Positions 63,219-64,000 of a stretch of 64,000 bases of DNA are shown piece after piece. Where the stretch lies: the NCBI RefSeq assembly GCF_003594915.1, contig NZ_QZCS01000020.1, positions 1 to 64,000 of the forward strand. Direction: 5' to 3'. The DNA is from Enterobacter chuandaensis (GTDB taxonomy: Bacteria > Pseudomonadota > Gammaproteobacteria > Enterobacterales > Enterobacteriaceae). Below the pieces are notes generated by a model that was given only the letters and a program-made list of their open reading frames with translations, was not told the DNA's origin and searched no databases. How positions within the stretch are numbered: position 1 is the first letter of the stretch; each line of letters starts with the position of its first letter. The translations under genes were made by a program, and so were the position numbers.

Positions 63219-64000
63219 ATGAGCAAAACACATTTAACAGAACAGAAGTTTTCCGACTTCGCCCTGCACCCAAAAGTGATCGAAGCCCTTGAAACAAAAG
63301 GGTTTCATAACTGCACGCCCATTCAGGCTCTCGCCCTGCCGCTGACGCTGGCCGGTCGCGATGTTGCAGGGCAGGCGCAAACCGGTACCGGCAAAACGAT
63401 GGCGTTTTTAACGTCAACGTTTCATTATTTACTTTCTCACCCAGCGATTGCAGACCGCAAAGTTAACCAGCCGCGCGCGCTAATTATGGCCCCGACGCGA
63501 GAACTGGCGGTACAGATCCACGCAGACGCTGAACCCCTGGCACAGGCTACCGGTCTGAAGCTTGGCCTGGCCTATGGCGGTGACGGCTACGATAAACAGC
63601 TGAAAGTGCTGGAAAGCGGCGTGGATATCCTGATCGGTACCACCGGCCGTCTTATCGACTACGCCAAACAGAATCACATTAACCTCGGCGCCATCCAGGT
63701 TGTCGTGCTTGATGAAGCTGACCGTATGTACGATCTGGGCTTCATTAAAGATATCCGCTGGCTGTTCCGCCGCATGCCGCCGGCTAATCAGCGCCTGAAC
63801 ATGCTGTTCTCTGCCACCCTTTCCTATCGCGTACGCGAGCTGGCGTTCGAGCAGATGAACAATGCGGAATATGTGGAAGTGGAGCCTGAGCAGAAAACGG
63901 GCCACCGCATTAAAGAAGAGCTCTTCTATCCTTCCAATGAAGAGAAAATGCGTCTGCTGCAAACACTGATCGAAGAAGAGTGGCCGGATCGCGCCATTAT
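63219..64000 (+). CDS. rhlB: ATP-dependent RNA helicase RhlB (partial, cut by window end)
   Basis: DEAD-box helicase of the RNA degradosome that binds RNase E. The first 260 codons are visible without a stop, and the window edge cuts the rest (E. coli RhlB is 421 residues). Q-motif region [18 protein letters not shown], motif I AQTGTGKT (53-60), Ia APTRELAVQ, Ib [21 protein letters not shown] and III FSATLS are in order. The ATG at 63219 gives [16 protein letters not shown]. Confidence 0.96.
   Translation, partial: MSKTHLTEQKFSDFALHPKVIEALETKGFHNCTPIQALALPLTLAGRDVAGQAQTGTGKTMAFLTSTFHYLLSHPAIADRKVNQPRALIMAPTRELAVQIHADAEPLAQATGLKLGLAYGGDGYDKQLKVLESGVDILIGTTGRLIDYAKQNHINLGAIQVVVLDEADRMYDLGFIKDIRWLFRRMPPANQRLNMLFSATLSYRVRELAFEQMNNAEYVEVEPEQKTGHRIKEELFYPSNEEKMRLLQTLIEEEWPDRAI

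Overview
The window is 64 kb of conserved enterobacterial core chromosome. Protein lengths, start codons and gene order match the Escherichia coli hemG-to-rhlB interval almost gene for gene. It is carried here in the orientation that puts hemG at the left end and rhlB, cut by the window edge, at the right. The GC-rich coding sequence, the REP/BIME repeats and small differences from E. coli (no yigE, yigF/yigG, aslAB or rffGH) point to Enterobacteriaceae close to Enterobacter, Lelliottia or Leclercia rather than Escherichia. No insertion sequence, prophage, CRISPR array or plasmid gene was seen.

Layout. 0-8 kb: hemG and trkH (haem, potassium), yigZ-pepQ, and the divergent FadR-controlled fadBA beta-oxidation operon. 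8-19 kb: fre, ubiD, rfaH, the tatABC(D) export operon, the ubiquinone operon ubiE-ubiJ-ubiB, rmuC, udp and a dienelactone-hydrolase-like gene. 19-32 kb: metE/metR around a MetJ operator, the biotin transporter yigM, the phospholipid genes yigL-pldB and pldA, the exporters rhtB/rhtC, recQ, yigI, rarD and corA with a probable leader peptide. 32-39 kb: uvrD and the lptM-dapF-yigA-xerC-yigB run. 39-46 kb: cyaA and the divergent hemCDXY operon. 46-48.4 kb: an unrecognised MFS transporter, the small RNA GlmZ and a four-tRNA operon (Arg, His, Leu, Pro). 48.4-61 kb: thrP and the whole enterobacterial common antigen (ECA) operon wecA-wzzE-wecB-wecC-wecD-wecE-wzxE-wecF-wzyE-wecG. 61-64 kb: rho with its leader rhoL, then trxA and rhlB.

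How the genes work together. The ECA block encodes lipid I formation (WecA), ManNAcA synthesis and transfer (WecB, WecC, WecG), Fuc4NAc synthesis and transfer (WecD, WecE, WecF), flipping (WzxE), polymerisation (WzyE) and chain-length control (WzzE). The two genes that make the dTDP-4-keto-6-deoxyglucose precursor (rffG, rffH) are missing from their usual place between wecC and wecD. They would have to be supplied from elsewhere in the genome. hemC and hemD make uroporphyrinogen III and hemG carries out a late haem step. UbiB, UbiD, UbiE and UbiJ all serve ubiquinone synthesis.

Most noteworthy: glmZ, which was recognised from its sequence and has an upstream sigma-54 type element plus GlrR-like boxes; the seamless loss of rffGH; a candidate corL leader peptide; a REP element sitting between a degenerate LexA box and uvrD; and the MFS gene in place of aslAB. 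Nothing here looks like a wholly new system. The interest lies in regulatory detail and lineage-specific differences.
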